The position numbers were made by a program, and so were the translations under genes. The notes beneath the pieces are model-generated. The model had not been told where the DNA came from. It did no database searches and saw only the letters and a program-made list of their open reading frames with translations. Source: Streptomyces sp. CB01373 (GTDB lineage Bacteria; Actinomycetota; Actinomycetes; Streptomycetales; Streptomycetaceae). Taken from it: a stretch of 64,000 nt of DNA. Location of the stretch: assembly GCF_002803075.1 (NCBI RefSeq), contig NZ_NNBK01000011.1, positions 124,001-188,000 on the forward strand, given 5' to 3'. Positions 8,069-16,827 of the stretch are shown piece after piece (position 1 is the first letter of the stretch; the number at the start of each line of letters is the position of its first letter).

Positions 8069-9382
8069 GTGCTCACCGGCTTCGCCCGGGCGTTCAGGAC
8101 GCCCGACCTGCGCAAGAAGCTGCTCTTCACGCTCGGCATCATCGTGGTGTACCGCGTCGGTACCCACATCCCGATCCCGGGTGTCAACTACAAGGCTGTT
8201 CAGCAGTGCGTCGGCGAGGCCTCGGGCAACCAGGGCCTCTTCGGCCTGGTGAACATGTTCAGCGGCGGTGCGCTGCTGCAGATCACGATCTTCGCCCTGG
8301 GCATCATGCCGTACATCACGGCGAGCATCATCCTTCAGCTGCTGACCGTGGTGATCCCGCGGTTGGAGGCCCTCAAGAAGGAGGGCCAGAGCGGCACCGC
8401 GAAGATCACCCAGTACACCCGTTACCTGACGGTGGCGCTGGCCATCCTCCAGGGCACGGGCCTGGTGGCGACCGCCCGCAGCGGCGCCCTGTTCTCCGGG
8501 TGCTCGGCGGCCGGGAACATCGTCCCGGACCAGGCGATCTTCAACACGATCGTCATGGTGATCGTCATGACCGCCGGTACGGCCACGGTCATGTGGCTCG
8601 GTGAGCTCATCACCGACCGCGGCATCGGCAACGGCATGTCGATCCTGATGTTCATCTCGATCGCCGCCACGTTCCCGTCCGCGCTGTGGGCGATCAAGAA
8701 GCAGGGCAAGCTCGCCGAGGGCTGGATCGAATTCGGCACCGTCATTCTCGTCGGCCTGGTCATGGTCGGCCTGGTGGTCTTCGTCGAACAGGCCCAGCGC
8801 CGTATTCCGGTGCAGTACGCCAAGCGCATGATCGGCCGCCGTTCCTACGGTGGTACGTCGACGTACATCCCGCTGAAGGTCAACCAGGCGGGCGTGATCC
8901 CCGTCATCTTCGCTTCTTCGCTGCTCTACATTCCGGCGCTCATCGCTCAGTTCTCCGGGGGCAACTCCGGATGGAAGACCTGGGTTCAGCAGAACCTGAC
9001 CAAGGGCGATCACCCGATCTACATCACCATGTACTTCCTGCTGATCGTGTTCTTCGCCTTCTTCTACGTGGCGATCTCCTTCAACCCTGAAGAAGTCGCC
9101 GACAACATGAAGAAGTATGGTGGCTTCATCCCGGGCATCCGGGCTGGCCGACCGACCGCTGAGTACCTTTCGTACGTGCTCAACCGGATCACCTGGCCGG
9201 GATCGCTGTATCTGGGCCTGATCGCTCTCGTACCGACAATGGCGTTGGTCGGCTTCGGGGCGAACCAGAACTTCCCCTTCGGCGGGACCAGCATCCTCAT
9301 CATCGTGGGTGTCGGACTCGAGACGGTGAAGCAGATCGAGAGCCAGCTCCAGCAGCGCAATTACGAAGGGTTCCTCCGCTGA
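8069..9382 (+). CDS. secY: Preprotein translocase subunit SecY
   Basis: A 437-residue integral membrane protein with ten hydrophobic segments. It forms the protein-conducting channel of the Sec translocon. It starts from GTG as MLTGFARAFRTPDLRKKLLFTLG. Family signatures include RVGTHIPIPGV (residues about 28-38), MLWGGLITDRGIGNG-like MWLGELITDRGIGNGMS and the C-terminal PGIRAGRPTAEYL. The adk ATG overlaps its stop (TGATG), so the two are translationally coupled. Confidence 0.98.
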   Translation: MLTGFARAFRTPDLRKKLLFTLGIIVVYRVGTHIPIPGVNYKAVQQCVGEASGNQGLFGLVNMFSGGALLQITIFALGIMPYITASIILQLLTVVIPRLEALKKEGQSGTAKITQYTRYLTVALAILQGTGLVATARSGALFSGCSAAGNIVPDQAIFNTIVMVIVMTAGTATVMWLGELITDRGIGNGMSILMFISIAATFPSALWAIKKQGKLAEGWIEFGTVILVGLVMVGLVVFVEQAQRRIPVQYAKRMIGRRSYGGTSTYIPLKVNQAGVIPVIFASSLLYIPALIAQFSGGNSGWKTWVQQNLTKGDHPIYITMYFLLIVFFAFFYVAISFNPEEVADNMKKYGGFIPGIRAGRPTAEYLSYVLNRITWPGSLYLGLIALVPTMALVGFGANQNFPFGGTSILIIVGVGLETVKQIESQLQQRNYEGFLR

Positions 9383-10032
9383 TGCGAATCGTCCTCGTCG
9401 GACCGCCGGGTGCTGGCAAGGGAACGCAGGCCACACGCCTCGCCGAGAAGCTGCGTATTCCGCACATCTCCACGGGCGACCTGTTCCGCGCCAACATCAG
9501 CCGGCAGACGGAGCTCGGCAAGCTCGCGAAGTCCTACATGGACGCCGGGAACCTGGTGCCCGACGAGGTCACCATCGCGATGGCCAAGGACCGCATGGAG
9601 CAGCCCGACGCCGAGGGCGGCTTCCTGCTGGACGGTTTTCCGCGCAATGTGTCGCAGGCCGAGGCGCTGGACAAGCTGCTCCAGAGCGAGGGCATGAAGC
9701 TGGACGCGGTCCTCGACCTCGAGGTCCCCGAGGACGAGGTCGTCAAGCGCATCGCGGGTCGCCGCACCTGCCGCAACGACTCGGCGCACGTCTTCCACGA
9801 GACGTACAGCCCGCCGAAGAAGGAAGGCGTCTGCGACGTCTGCGGCGGTGAGCTGTACCAGCGGGACGACGACTCCGAGGAGACCGTGCGCAAGCGCCTT
9901 GAGGTCTACCACACGCAGACCGAGCCGATCATCGACTACTACCGGGCGCAGGGCCTGGTCGTGACGATCTCCTCGCTCGGTCCGGTGGACGAGATCACGC
10001 AGCGCGCGCTGGCGGCGCTGAAGCGCGACTGA
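9382..10032 (+). CDS. adk: Adenylate kinase
   Basis: A 216-residue enzyme that interconverts ATP + AMP and 2 ADP. The P-loop GPPGAGKGT is at residues 8-16, the NMP-binding DGFPRN at 84-89, and the long LID domain at about 126-165. The LID contains Cys130, Cys151 and Cys154, suggesting a metal-stabilised LID as in Gram-positive enzymes, though one expected ligand is not a Cys. The secY-adk-map order is common. Confidence 0.98.
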   Translation: MRIVLVGPPGAGKGTQATRLAEKLRIPHISTGDLFRANISRQTELGKLAKSYMDAGNLVPDEVTIAMAKDRMEQPDAEGGFLLDGFPRNVSQAEALDKLLQSEGMKLDAVLDLEVPEDEVVKRIAGRRTCRNDSAHVFHETYSPPKKEGVCDVCGGELYQRDDDSEETVRKRLEVYHTQTEPIIDYYRAQGLVVTISSLGPVDEITQRALAALKRD

Positions 10033-10041
10033 CCGCACTGC

Positions 10042-10074
10042 TCGGCCGCGGTTCCCCATGGGAGCCGCGGCCGA
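10042..10074 (+). terminator. Hairpin after adk
   Basis: TCGGCCGCGG and CCGCGGCCGA arms with an inner TCCC/GGGA closing a CAT loop form a strong stem just behind adk. There is no U-run, so it may stabilise the 3' end rather than terminate. A second short stem GGGCAG/CTGCCC (10084-10102) and a possible -10 TATTCT lie between it and map. Confidence 0.45.
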
Positions 10075-10156
10075 CGTGTGCGCGGGCAGGTTTTCGCTGC
10101 CCCGTATTCTTGAGGGTGTCCGTCTTCCTTCCGGTCCGAGAAAGGCCGTAGTCCCC

Positions 10157-10993
10157 ATGGTGCAGATCAAGTCCCCCGAGCAGATCGCCAAGATGCGTGA
10201 GGCGGGGCTGGTCGTCGCCGCCATCCACGCGGCCACCGGGGAGGCGGCCGTGCCGGGGGCGACCACCAAGGACCTGGACCAGGTGGCCCGCAAGGTGCTC
10301 GCCGAGCACAACGCCAAGCCGAACTTCCTCGGCTACGGCGGCTTCCCGGCGACGATCTGCACCTCCGTCAACGAGGTCGTGGTGCACGGCATCCCTTCCG
10401 ACGACGTCGTCCTCAAGGACGGGGACGTCATCTCCATCGACTGCGGCGCGATCATCGACGGCTGGCACGGCGACGCGGCCTTCACCGCGTTCGTCGGCTC
10501 CGGTCACTCCCCGGAGCTGATCGAGCTCTCCCGGGTGACCGAGGAGTCGATGTGGGCCGGCATCGCCGCCATGAAGCAGGGCAACCGCCTGGTGGACATC
10601 TCCCGGGCCGTCGAGACGTACATCCGCCGCCAGCCGAAGCCCGGCGGCGGCCGCTACGGGATCATCGAGGACTACGGCGGCCACGGCATCGGCACCGAGA
10701 TGCACATGGACCCGCACCTGCTGAACTACGTCGACCGGCGGCGCGGCAAGGGCCCGAAGCTGGTCCCCGGCTTCTGCCTGGCCATCGAGCCCATGGTCTC
10801 CCTGGGTACCGCGAGGACCCGCGTCCTCGAGGACGACTGGACGGTCATCACCACGGACGGCACCTGGTCCTCCCACTGGGAGCACTCGGTGGCGCTGACC
10901 GAGCAGGGCCCGCTGGTCCTGACCTCCCCGGACGGCGGCCGGGCCAAGCTGGCCGAGCACGGCGTCACGGCGGCACCGGACCCGCTGGCCTGA
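10157..10993 (+). CDS. map: Methionine aminopeptidase, type I
   Basis: A 278-residue cytoplasmic metalloprotease that removes the initiator Met from nascent proteins. All five metal ligands are visible: Asp95 (SIDCGA), Asp106 (WHGDAA), His176 (GGHGIGT), Glu211 (IEPMV) and Glu242 (WEHS). His78 lies in VVHGIP. The ATG at 10157 gives the family start MVQIKSPEQIAKMREAG; the in-frame upstream region lacks similarity. Confidence 0.97.
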   Translation: MVQIKSPEQIAKMREAGLVVAAIHAATGEAAVPGATTKDLDQVARKVLAEHNAKPNFLGYGGFPATICTSVNEVVVHGIPSDDVVLKDGDVISIDCGAIIDGWHGDAAFTAFVGSGHSPELIELSRVTEESMWAGIAAMKQGNRLVDISRAVETYIRRQPKPGGGRYGIIEDYGGHGIGTEMHMDPHLLNYVDRRRGKGPKLVPGFCLAIEPMVSLGTARTRVLEDDWTVITTDGTWSSHWEHSVALTEQGPLVLTSPDGGRAKLAEHGVTAAPDPLA

Positions 10994-11184
10994 AAAAGGG
11001 CCCGCTCCCACGTCCGCCGAACCGGGCCGGACCCGGTCGCATGATGATCTCGGAGCTGGGGCAGACTTTCTCGATTCGTCTTTCGTAGAGGGCTGACGTA
11101 GACTGACTCGTCGGCTCTCATGTATTCGCATGTCCGCATGCGGAATATGGAGTCGATCAAGGTAGTCGATTCGAAGGGCGAAGC

Positions 11185-11406
11185 GTGGCCAAGAAGCAAG
11201 GTGCCATCGAGATCGAGGGCACTGTCGTCGAGTCTCTGCCGAACGCCATGTTCAGGGTCGAGCTCCAGAACGGCCACCAGGTCCTGGCACACATCAGCGG
11301 CAAGATGCGTATGCACTACATCCGCATCCTCCCTGACGACCGGGTCGTGGTGGAGTTGTCTCCGTACGACCTGACGCGTGGCCGGATCGTCTACCGGTAC
11401 AAGTAG
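11185..11406 (+). CDS. infA: Translation initiation factor IF-1
   Basis: A 73-residue S1/OB-fold protein that binds the ribosomal A site during initiation. It starts from GTG as MAKKQGAIEIEGTVVESLPNAMFRVELQNG, and all family landmarks through GRIVYRYK are present. The 190-bp upstream gap (10994-11184) presumably carries the alpha-operon promoter. TAGACT at about 11097 is a possible -10 but has no clear -35 partner. Confidence 0.98.
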   Translation: MAKKQGAIEIEGTVVESLPNAMFRVELQNGHQVLAHISGKMRMHYIRILPDDRVVVELSPYDLTRGRIVYRYK

Positions 11407-11471
11407 ATCTTGCCCAGGCTCCACGTTCTTCGTGGGGCCGCCGGCAACTGACCCGGAGAACCTCACATCCC

Positions 11472-11585
11472 ATGAAGGTCAAGCCGAGCGTCAAGAAGAT
11501 CTGCGACAAGTGCAGGGTGATCCGCCGTCACGGCCGGGTCATGGTCATCTGCGACAACCCGCGCCACAAGCAGCGCCAGGGCTGA
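11472..11585 (+). CDS. rpmJ: 50S ribosomal protein L36, zinc type
   Basis: A 37-residue protein starting MKVKPSVKKICDKCRVI and ending in NPRHKQRQG. The zinc-binding set Cys11, Cys14, Cys27, His32 is intact, so it is the zinc-dependent form. It lies in the usual infA-rpmJ-rpsM order. It is a small basic protein of the large subunit. Confidence 0.97.
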   Translation: MKVKPSVKKICDKCRVIRRHGRVMVICDNPRHKQRQG

Positions 11586-11781
11586 CGCACGACCGACCGA
11601 ACCCTCTGCACTCCCTTTCGCAGAGATTCGCGCGACGCGAGCTGAATTGTTCATACGCAGGACCCGAGCCCAGCGCGGCTCGACACCCCCGGTTCGGAGG
11701 CCGGGGACCCGGTTCGTACCTGGTACGGCGGCCGGCGGTCGGTCCTGCGGAAGACCTCCGAAGATCAACTGGAGCCATTTA
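11586..11781 (+). promoter_or_regulatory. rpmJ-rpsM leader region
   Basis: A 196-bp non-coding gap. It contains the inverted repeat CTCTGC/GCAGAG (11603-11624) and a GC-rich stem near 11690-11706 (CCCCGG...CCGGGG). In other bacteria S4 regulates the alpha operon through a structure upstream of rpsM, so this is a candidate leader, but no known motif was recognised. Confidence 0.3.
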
Positions 11782-12162
11782 ATGGCACGCGTTTCCGGTG
11801 TTGACATCCCGCGCGAAAAGCGCGTGGAGGTCGCCCTCACCTATGTGTTCGGCATCGGCCGGACCCTGTCCCAGCAGACGCTGGCCGCCACCGACATCGA
11901 CCCGAACACCCGCGTTCGCGACCTCTCCGAGGAGCAGCTCGTCGCGATCCGTGAGTTCGTCGACAACAACATCAAGACCGAGGGTGACCTCCGTCGCGAG
12001 ATCCAGGCCGACATCCGCCGCAAGGTCGAGATCGGCTGCTACCAGGGTCTGCGTCACCGCCGCGGTCTGCCCGTCCGCGGTCAGCGCACCAGCACCAACG
12101 CCCGCACCCGCAAGGGCCCGCGTCGCGCCATCGCCGGCAAGAAGAAGCCGGGCAAGAAGTAG
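11782..12162 (+). CDS. rpsM: 30S ribosomal protein S13
   Basis: A 126-residue head protein that contacts the P-site tRNA and L5. It starts MARVSGVDIPREKRVEVALTYVFGIG and has the conserved CYQGLRHRRGLPVRGQRTSTNARTRKG toward the C-terminus, with a lysine-rich tail. The ATG at 11782 is the family start; the in-frame sequence upstream is leader. Confidence 0.98.
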   Translation: MARVSGVDIPREKRVEVALTYVFGIGRTLSQQTLAATDIDPNTRVRDLSEEQLVAIREFVDNNIKTEGDLRREIQADIRRKVEIGCYQGLRHRRGLPVRGQRTSTNARTRKGPRRAIAGKKKPGKK

Positions 12163-12231
12163 TCCGCAGCGACACTCGCCGTCCAGCGGTCTTCGCTGTA
12201 GGACCGACTACCTCCCGTAGGAGTTTTCGAC

Positions 12232-12636
12232 ATGCCCCCCAAGGGACGTCAGGGCGCTGCCAAGAAGGTGCGCCGCAAGGAAAAGAAGAACGTCGCTCAC
12301 GGCCACGCGCACATCAAGAGCACGTTCAACAACACCATCGTTTCGATCACGGACCCGTCCGGCAACGTGATCTCGTGGGCCTCCGCGGGCCACGTCGGCT
12401 TCAAGGGCTCCCGCAAGTCCACGCCGTTCGCCGCGCAGATGGCCGCCGAGTCCGCCGCGCGTCGTGCCCAGGAGCACGGCATGCGCAAGGTCGACGTGTT
12501 CGTCAAGGGTCCGGGCTCCGGCCGTGAGACCGCGATCCGCTCCCTGCAGGCCACCGGTCTCGAGGTCGGCTCCATCCAGGACGTCACCCCGACCCCGCAC
12601 AACGGCTGCCGCCCGCCGAAGCGTCGTCGCGTCTGA
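12232..12636 (+). CDS. rpsK: 30S ribosomal protein S11
   Basis: A 134-residue platform protein of the small subunit that lies near the mRNA exit. It has AHIKSTFNNTIVSITD (residues about 24-39) and ends in the family motif DVTPTPHNGCRPPKRRRV. TAGGAG precedes the ATG. Confidence 0.98.
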   Translation: MPPKGRQGAAKKVRRKEKKNVAHGHAHIKSTFNNTIVSITDPSGNVISWASAGHVGFKGSRKSTPFAAQMAAESAARRAQEHGMRKVDVFVKGPGSGRETAIRSLQATGLEVGSIQDVTPTPHNGCRPPKRRRV

Positions 12637-12835
12637 CGTCGGCGCCTCAAGGGCTTGCTGTTCCTCCGGGCTTTCCGGCCGGGGGTGTGGGGGTTGTCCC
12701 CCACAGGTAAACAGCCGGGCGGTACGGCCTTTTCCGGTCGTGCCGCCCGTACCCTTGCAATACCCGCACCCTTCGGGTGCGGCCTGGTCGGGCGTCAAAT
12801 AGCGGGCGCCCACGACTGAAGGATCTGATCCACTC
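12637..12835 (+). promoter_or_regulatory. rpsK-rpoA intergenic region with hairpins
   Basis: This 199-bp gap holds three inverted repeats: GTGGGGG/CCCCCAC (near 12686), GGGCGGTACG/CGTGCCGCCC (about 12717-12748, one G-U), and GCACCC/GGGTGC (about 12766-12781). They may attenuate or set a separate 5' end for rpoA. No promoter was identified with confidence. Confidence 0.35.
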
Positions 12836-13858
12836 ATGCTGATCGCTCAGCGTCCCTCGTTGACCGAAGAGGTCGTCGACGAGTTCCGGTCCCGGTTCGT
12901 GATCGAGCCGCTGGAGCCGGGCTTCGGCTACACCCTCGGCAACTCCCTTCGCCGTACCCTCCTGTCGTCGATTCCCGGTGCCGCTGTCACCAGCATCCGC
13001 ATCGACGGTGTCCTCCACGAGTTCACCACCGTGCCGGGCGTCAAGGAGGACGTCACCGACCTCATCCTCAACATCAAGCAGCTGGTCGTCTCCTCGGAGC
13101 ACGACGAGCCGGTCGTGATGTACCTGCGCAAGCAGGGCCCGGGTCTGGTCACCGCCGCCGACATCGCGCCGCCGGCCGGTGTCGAGGTGCACAACCCGGA
13201 CCTCGTCCTCGCCACGCTCAACGGCAAGGGCAAGCTGGAGATGGAGCTGACCGTCGAGCGCGGTCGCGGTTACGTCTCCGCCGTGCAGAACAAGCAGGTG
13301 GGTCAGGAGATCGGCCGTATCCCGGTCGACTCGATCTACTCGCCGGTGCTCAAGGTCACGTACAAGGTCGAGGCCACGCGTGTCGAGCAGCGCACCGACT
13401 TCGACAAGCTGATCGTCGACGTCGAGACCAAGCAGGCCATGCGTCCGCGTGACGCCATGGCGTCGGCCGGCAAGACCCTGGTGGAGCTGTTCGGTCTGGC
13501 CCGCGAGCTCAACATCGACGCCGAGGGCATCGACATGGGTCCGTCCCCGACGGACGCCGCGCTGGCCGCCGACCTGGCGCTGCCGATCGAGGAGCTGGAG
13601 CTCACGGTCCGCTCCTACAACTGCCTCAAGCGCGAGGGCATCCACTCGGTGGGTGAGCTGGTCGCGCGTTCCGAGGCGGACCTGCTGGACATCCGCAACT
13701 TCGGTGCGAAGTCCATCGACGAGGTCAAGGCGAAGCTGGCCGGCATGGGCCTGGCCCTGAAGGACAGCCCGCCCGGATTCGACCCGACCGCCGCCGCGGA
13801 CGCCTTCGGCGCGGACGACGACGCGGACGCCGGGTTCGTCGAGACCGAGCAGTACTGA
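12836..13858 (+). CDS. rpoA: DNA-directed RNA polymerase subunit alpha
   Basis: A 340-residue alpha subunit. The N-terminal domain (residues 1-230, with GFGYTLGNSLRRTLLSSIPGAAV) dimerises and nucleates polymerase assembly. The C-terminal domain (about 250-315, LTVRSYNCLKREGIHSVGELV...NFGAKSIDEVKAKL) binds UP elements and activators. The end is an acidic Asp/Ala tail. It lies between rpsK and rplQ as in other alpha operons. Confidence 0.98.
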   Translation: MLIAQRPSLTEEVVDEFRSRFVIEPLEPGFGYTLGNSLRRTLLSSIPGAAVTSIRIDGVLHEFTTVPGVKEDVTDLILNIKQLVVSSEHDEPVVMYLRKQGPGLVTAADIAPPAGVEVHNPDLVLATLNGKGKLEMELTVERGRGYVSAVQNKQVGQEIGRIPVDSIYSPVLKVTYKVEATRVEQRTDFDKLIVDVETKQAMRPRDAMASAGKTLVELFGLARELNIDAEGIDMGPSPTDAALAADLALPIEELELTVRSYNCLKREGIHSVGELVARSEADLLDIRNFGAKSIDEVKAKLAGMGLALKDSPPGFDPTAAADAFGADDDADAGFVETEQY

Positions 13859-14070
13859 GCTCGGGACCGACTGCCGGTTTCTGGCTGCGGGTCCGCTGTG
13901 GCTGGTCGCGCCCGCGCGGCGGAGCCGCATAGTGTCCGCAGCCCCGCGCCCCTTTGGGGCGCGGGTCCTCCGGGAGCTGTAAAGCGACCGGATCTCTGAC
14001 AGACAACCGTCTGCTCAGATACTGACCCCGGTACCTGGTACGGCCGGGGCAGACACCTAGGAGAAGAACC
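13859..14070 (+). repeat. Streptomyces-type dispersed palindromic repeat between rpoA and rplQ
   Basis: The 212-bp gap contains a GC-rich segment (about 13880-13965). Here GGCTGCGG pairs with CCGCAGCC, and a perfect 10-bp stem CCCGCGCCCC/GGGGCGCGGG (13943-13965, TTT loop) follows. Sequences of this pattern are familiar as dispersed intergenic repeats in Streptomyces. It may act as a weak terminator or processing site. The rplQ Shine-Dalgarno TAGGAG ends the region. Confidence 0.5.
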
Positions 14071-14565
14071 ATGCCGAAGCCCGCCAAGGGTGCCCGTCTG
14101 GGCGGCAGCGCCGCGCACGAGAAGCTGCTCCTCGCGAACCTCGCGAAGGCGCTGTTCGAGCACGGCCGCATCACCACCACCGAGGCGAAGGCCCGCCGCC
14201 TGCGCCCGTACGCCGAGCGTCTGGTCACCAAGGCGAAGAAGGGCGACCTTCACAACCGCCGTCAGGTGCTCCAGGTCATCACGGACAAGAGCATCGTGCA
14301 CACGCTCTTCACCGAGATCGGCCCGCGTTACGAGAACCGTCCGGGTGGCTACACCCGTATCACCAAGATCGGCAACCGCCGTGGCGACAACGCGCCCATG
14401 GCCGTGATCGAGCTGGTCGAGGCGCTGACGGTGCAGCAGAACGCCGTGGGTGAGGCCGAGGCCGCCACCAAGCGTGCGGTCAAGGAGGCCGAGGAGGCCA
14501 AGGCTCAGGAGACCACCGAGGCCCCGGCCGAGGAGGCCGCCGCCGAGGAGTCCAAGGACGCCTGA
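14071..14565 (+). CDS. rplQ: 50S ribosomal protein L17
   Basis: A 164-residue L17. The conserved core (KPAKGARLGGSAAHEKLLLANLAKALFEHGRI...NRPGGYTRI-like ENRPGGYTRITKIGNRRGD) covers residues 1-115. The rest is an acidic Ala/Glu tail, common in actinobacterial L17. It is the final gene of the alpha operon and is followed by a strong terminator. Confidence 0.98.
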   Translation: MPKPAKGARLGGSAAHEKLLLANLAKALFEHGRITTTEAKARRLRPYAERLVTKAKKGDLHNRRQVLQVITDKSIVHTLFTEIGPRYENRPGGYTRITKIGNRRGDNAPMAVIELVEALTVQQNAVGEAEAATKRAVKEAEEAKAQETTEAPAEEAAAEESKDA

Positions 14566-14580
14566 GGCACTGCCTGACGC

Positions 14581-14622
14581 CGGAAGCGGGTCCGCCCTTC
14601 GGGGCGGGCCCGCTTCCGCGTT
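14581..14622 (+). terminator. Intrinsic terminator after rplQ
   Basis: A 17-bp stem (14581-14597 with 14602-14618, one G-U) with a TTCG tetraloop, followed by CGTTTCTT. It is well placed to end the alpha operon transcript. Confidence 0.8.
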
Positions 14623-14657
14623 TCTTCCCGAGGGATCCGCCCTGAGAGGATCTGCAC

Positions 14658-15512
14658 GTGAGTGACGAAGTACAGCCCGGTCATGTCCGCGTCCGTCTCG
14701 ACCTGTCCTACGACGGCACCGCCTTCCACGGCTGGGCCAAGCAGGCCGGCGGCAGGCGGACCGTGCAGGGGGAGATCGAGGACGCGCTGCGCACGGTCAC
14801 GCGGTCCGGGGAGACGTACGAGCTGACCGTGGCCGGACGGACCGACGCCGGGGTGCACGCGCGGGGCCAGGTGGCGCACGTGGACCTGCCCGAGCGCGTC
14901 TGGCGCGAGCACCACGAGAAGCTGCTCAAGCGGCTCGCCGGGCGGCTGCCCAGGGATGTGCGGGTGTGGGCGCTGCGGCCCGCGCCCAGCGGCTTCAACG
15001 CCCGGTTCTCGGCCGTCTGGCGCCGCTACGCCTACCGTGTCACCGACAACCCCGGCGGTGTCGACCCGCTGCTGCGGGGCCACGTCCTGTGGCACGACTG
15101 GCCGCTCGACGTCGACGCCATGAACGAGGCCGCGCGGCGGCTGCTCGGCGAGCACGACTTCGCCGCCTACTGCAAGAGGCGCGAGGGCGCGACCACCATC
15201 CGCACCCTCCAGGAGCTGAGCCTGGAACGCGGCGGGGACGGCGTCGTCACGGCCACCGTCCGGGCCGACGCGTTCTGCCACAACATGGTGCGCTCGCTCA
15301 TCGGGGCGCTGCTGTTCGTCGGCGACGGCCACCGTCCGCCGGACTGGCCGGGGAAGGTGCTGGCCGCGGGGGTGCGGGACTCCGCCGTGCACGTCGTGCG
15401 GCCGCACGGGCTGACCCTGGAGGAGGTCGGCTACCCGGCCGACGAGCTGCTGGCCGCGCGCAGCCGGGAGGCACGCAACAAGCGGTCCCTGCCGGCGGCC
15501 GGCTGCTGCTGA
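14658..15512 (+). CDS. truA: tRNA pseudouridine(38-40) synthase TruA
   Basis: A 284-residue enzyme that converts uridines 38-40 of the tRNA anticodon arm to pseudouridine. The catalytic aspartate is Asp63 in AGRTDAGVHARGQVAH. Other family segments are LDLSYDGTAFHGWAKQ near the N-terminus and FCHNMVRSLIGALLFVGDG near residue 215. It starts from GTG. The gene order rplQ-truA is common. Confidence 0.96.
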   Translation: MSDEVQPGHVRVRLDLSYDGTAFHGWAKQAGGRRTVQGEIEDALRTVTRSGETYELTVAGRTDAGVHARGQVAHVDLPERVWREHHEKLLKRLAGRLPRDVRVWALRPAPSGFNARFSAVWRRYAYRVTDNPGGVDPLLRGHVLWHDWPLDVDAMNEAARRLLGEHDFAAYCKRREGATTIRTLQELSLERGGDGVVTATVRADAFCHNMVRSLIGALLFVGDGHRPPDWPGKVLAAGVRDSAVHVVRPHGLTLEEVGYPADELLAARSREARNKRSLPAAGCC

Positions 15513-15553
15513 GCGGCCGCCTCCGGTTCCCCCGTGCGGCAGGCGGCCGGCTG

Positions 15554-16435
15554 TTACTGGCCGGCCGCCGCCGACGCCTGGGTCTCGCCGCGCCGGCGGA
15601 TCTGCTGGAAGGAGAACTCGGCGAGGTCGTCGCCGGCCTTGAAGGCCGCGGTGTCCTTGTTCGTCACGCTCGTGCCGTTGGCGAAGCCGGTGAGGGTGAA
15701 GTAGGCGTAGCGGCCGTAGGAGTTGGTCGTGGAGCGGCAGACGGCCCCGTTGCAGAAGGCCTTGACGCCGCCGCCGGACAGCGGCTTGATGATGCTCTTG
15801 TTGTCCGTCGCGCCCTTCGCCTTGAGCGCCTGCGCCTCGGTGTCGAAGACGGCGATGCCGACCGTCAGCGCGACGCCGCCCTGGGTGTAGGTCACCCGCA
15901 GCAGGCGGGTGCAGTCGTTGTCCGTGAGGGCCTTGGCGAGCGTGCCCTGGGCGACCGCGGCGCAGTTCTTGCTGTCGTCCGTGGGGCCCTTCTTGTACAC
16001 GGTCTCGCCCATGGTCAGCTGGGCGCCCGGGAAGAGGGTGTCCACGCTGAGCGGGGCCGTGTCCTTCTTCGCGCTGGATATGAAGTCCTTCGGATCCAGC
16101 GGAGGCGGGGCGGTGGTCGGGGCGAAGGACGGCGCCGTGGCGGAGCCGCTCGGCAGGGCGGCGGAGCCGGGCAGCTGTGTGGCCGGCCCGCCCGACGCGC
16201 TGTTGTCGCCGTTCGCCGACACCACGGCCATGGCGACGGCAGCGCCGATCCCGACGACGGCCAGCACGCCACCGCCGATGAACAGCAGCCGGCGCCGTCT
16301 GCTCCGTGCCTCCGAGGCGTCGGCGAGCGCGGCCCAGTCAGGGTTCTGACCGCTGCCCGCGCTGTTCGGCGACTGCTCAGAATTCGGTTTCCAGGGATCC
16401 CACTGGGACTGCGAGCCCCCCTGCCCATAACTCAT
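15554..16435 (-). CDS. Single-pass membrane protein of unknown function
   Basis: About 293 residues. A hydrophilic Gln/Ser/Pro-rich N-terminus with WDPWKPN is followed by SRRRRLLFIGGGVLAVVGIG (a cytoplasm-proximal arginine cluster and one membrane helix). A Ser/Ala/Pro-rich linker then leads to a large extracellular domain with Cys pairs (for example NCAA and CTRLLRV; FCNGAVCRS). It is probably a secreted-side sensor or structural protein. I recognise no catalytic motif. The start MSYGQGG (16435) is preferred over a possible start three codons upstream. It converges on truA. Confidence 0.8.
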   Translation of the reverse strand: MSYGQGGSQSQWDPWKPNSEQSPNSAGSGQNPDWAALADASEARSRRRRLLFIGGGVLAVVGIGAAVAMAVVSANGDNSASGGPATQLPGSAALPSGSATAPSFAPTTAPPPLDPKDFISSAKKDTAPLSVDTLFPGAQLTMGETVYKKGPTDDSKNCAAVAQGTLAKALTDNDCTRLLRVTYTQGGVALTVGIAVFDTEAQALKAKGATDNKSIIKPLSGGGVKAFCNGAVCRSTTNSYGRYAYFTLTGFANGTSVTNKDTAAFKAGDDLAEFSFQQIRRRGETQASAAAGQ

Positions 16436-16444
16436 GGGGCGCAT

Positions 16445-16827
16445 CTTAGACGGGGTCCGAGGGCCCTCCGCGCCGCCCGCGGCCGCCCACCTGGGGCCTT
16501 AGGTGCACGCCGGTACAAAGCGGCGCGCCGACAGCCGATACCAGTCGTGGAGCGGCCGGGATCGCGGGTCCGGATCGGGGGGGTGGGAACCGCCGGGACC
16601 CGCGGTCGTACACCCGTTTTGACCCGGCCAGGCCGCCACGGGTATCCTGCATCTTCGTTGTGTATTGGCTTGCTCATTCTCACGGGACGGGCCCTTACAC
16701 CGGTCCACCGGGCCGATGACCAGCGACCAGCACGCGGTTTGCGTCACCGCTGTGCGGTCAGGGCTGTCGTGATCGTCTTTGGTGACCTTGTCAGGACCAC
16801 TCACTGAAGAAGCGAAGGCTACGAACC
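16445..16827 (+). promoter_or_regulatory. Upstream region of rplM with a sigma-70-like promoter
   Basis: The 383-bp divergent gap has TTGACC at 16619-16624, an 18-bp spacer and TATCCT at 16643-16648, a good match to a vegetative (HrdB-type) promoter firing toward rplM. That leaves a leader of about 170 nt. In some bacteria L13 autoregulates through such a leader, but no structure was identified here. Confidence 0.6.

Noticed and set aside
14966..16807. A 613-codon forward frame overlapping truA and the reverse-strand membrane protein
   Set aside because: The Arg/Gly/Ala-rich product is a shadow, and the truA and membrane-protein frames have real motifs.
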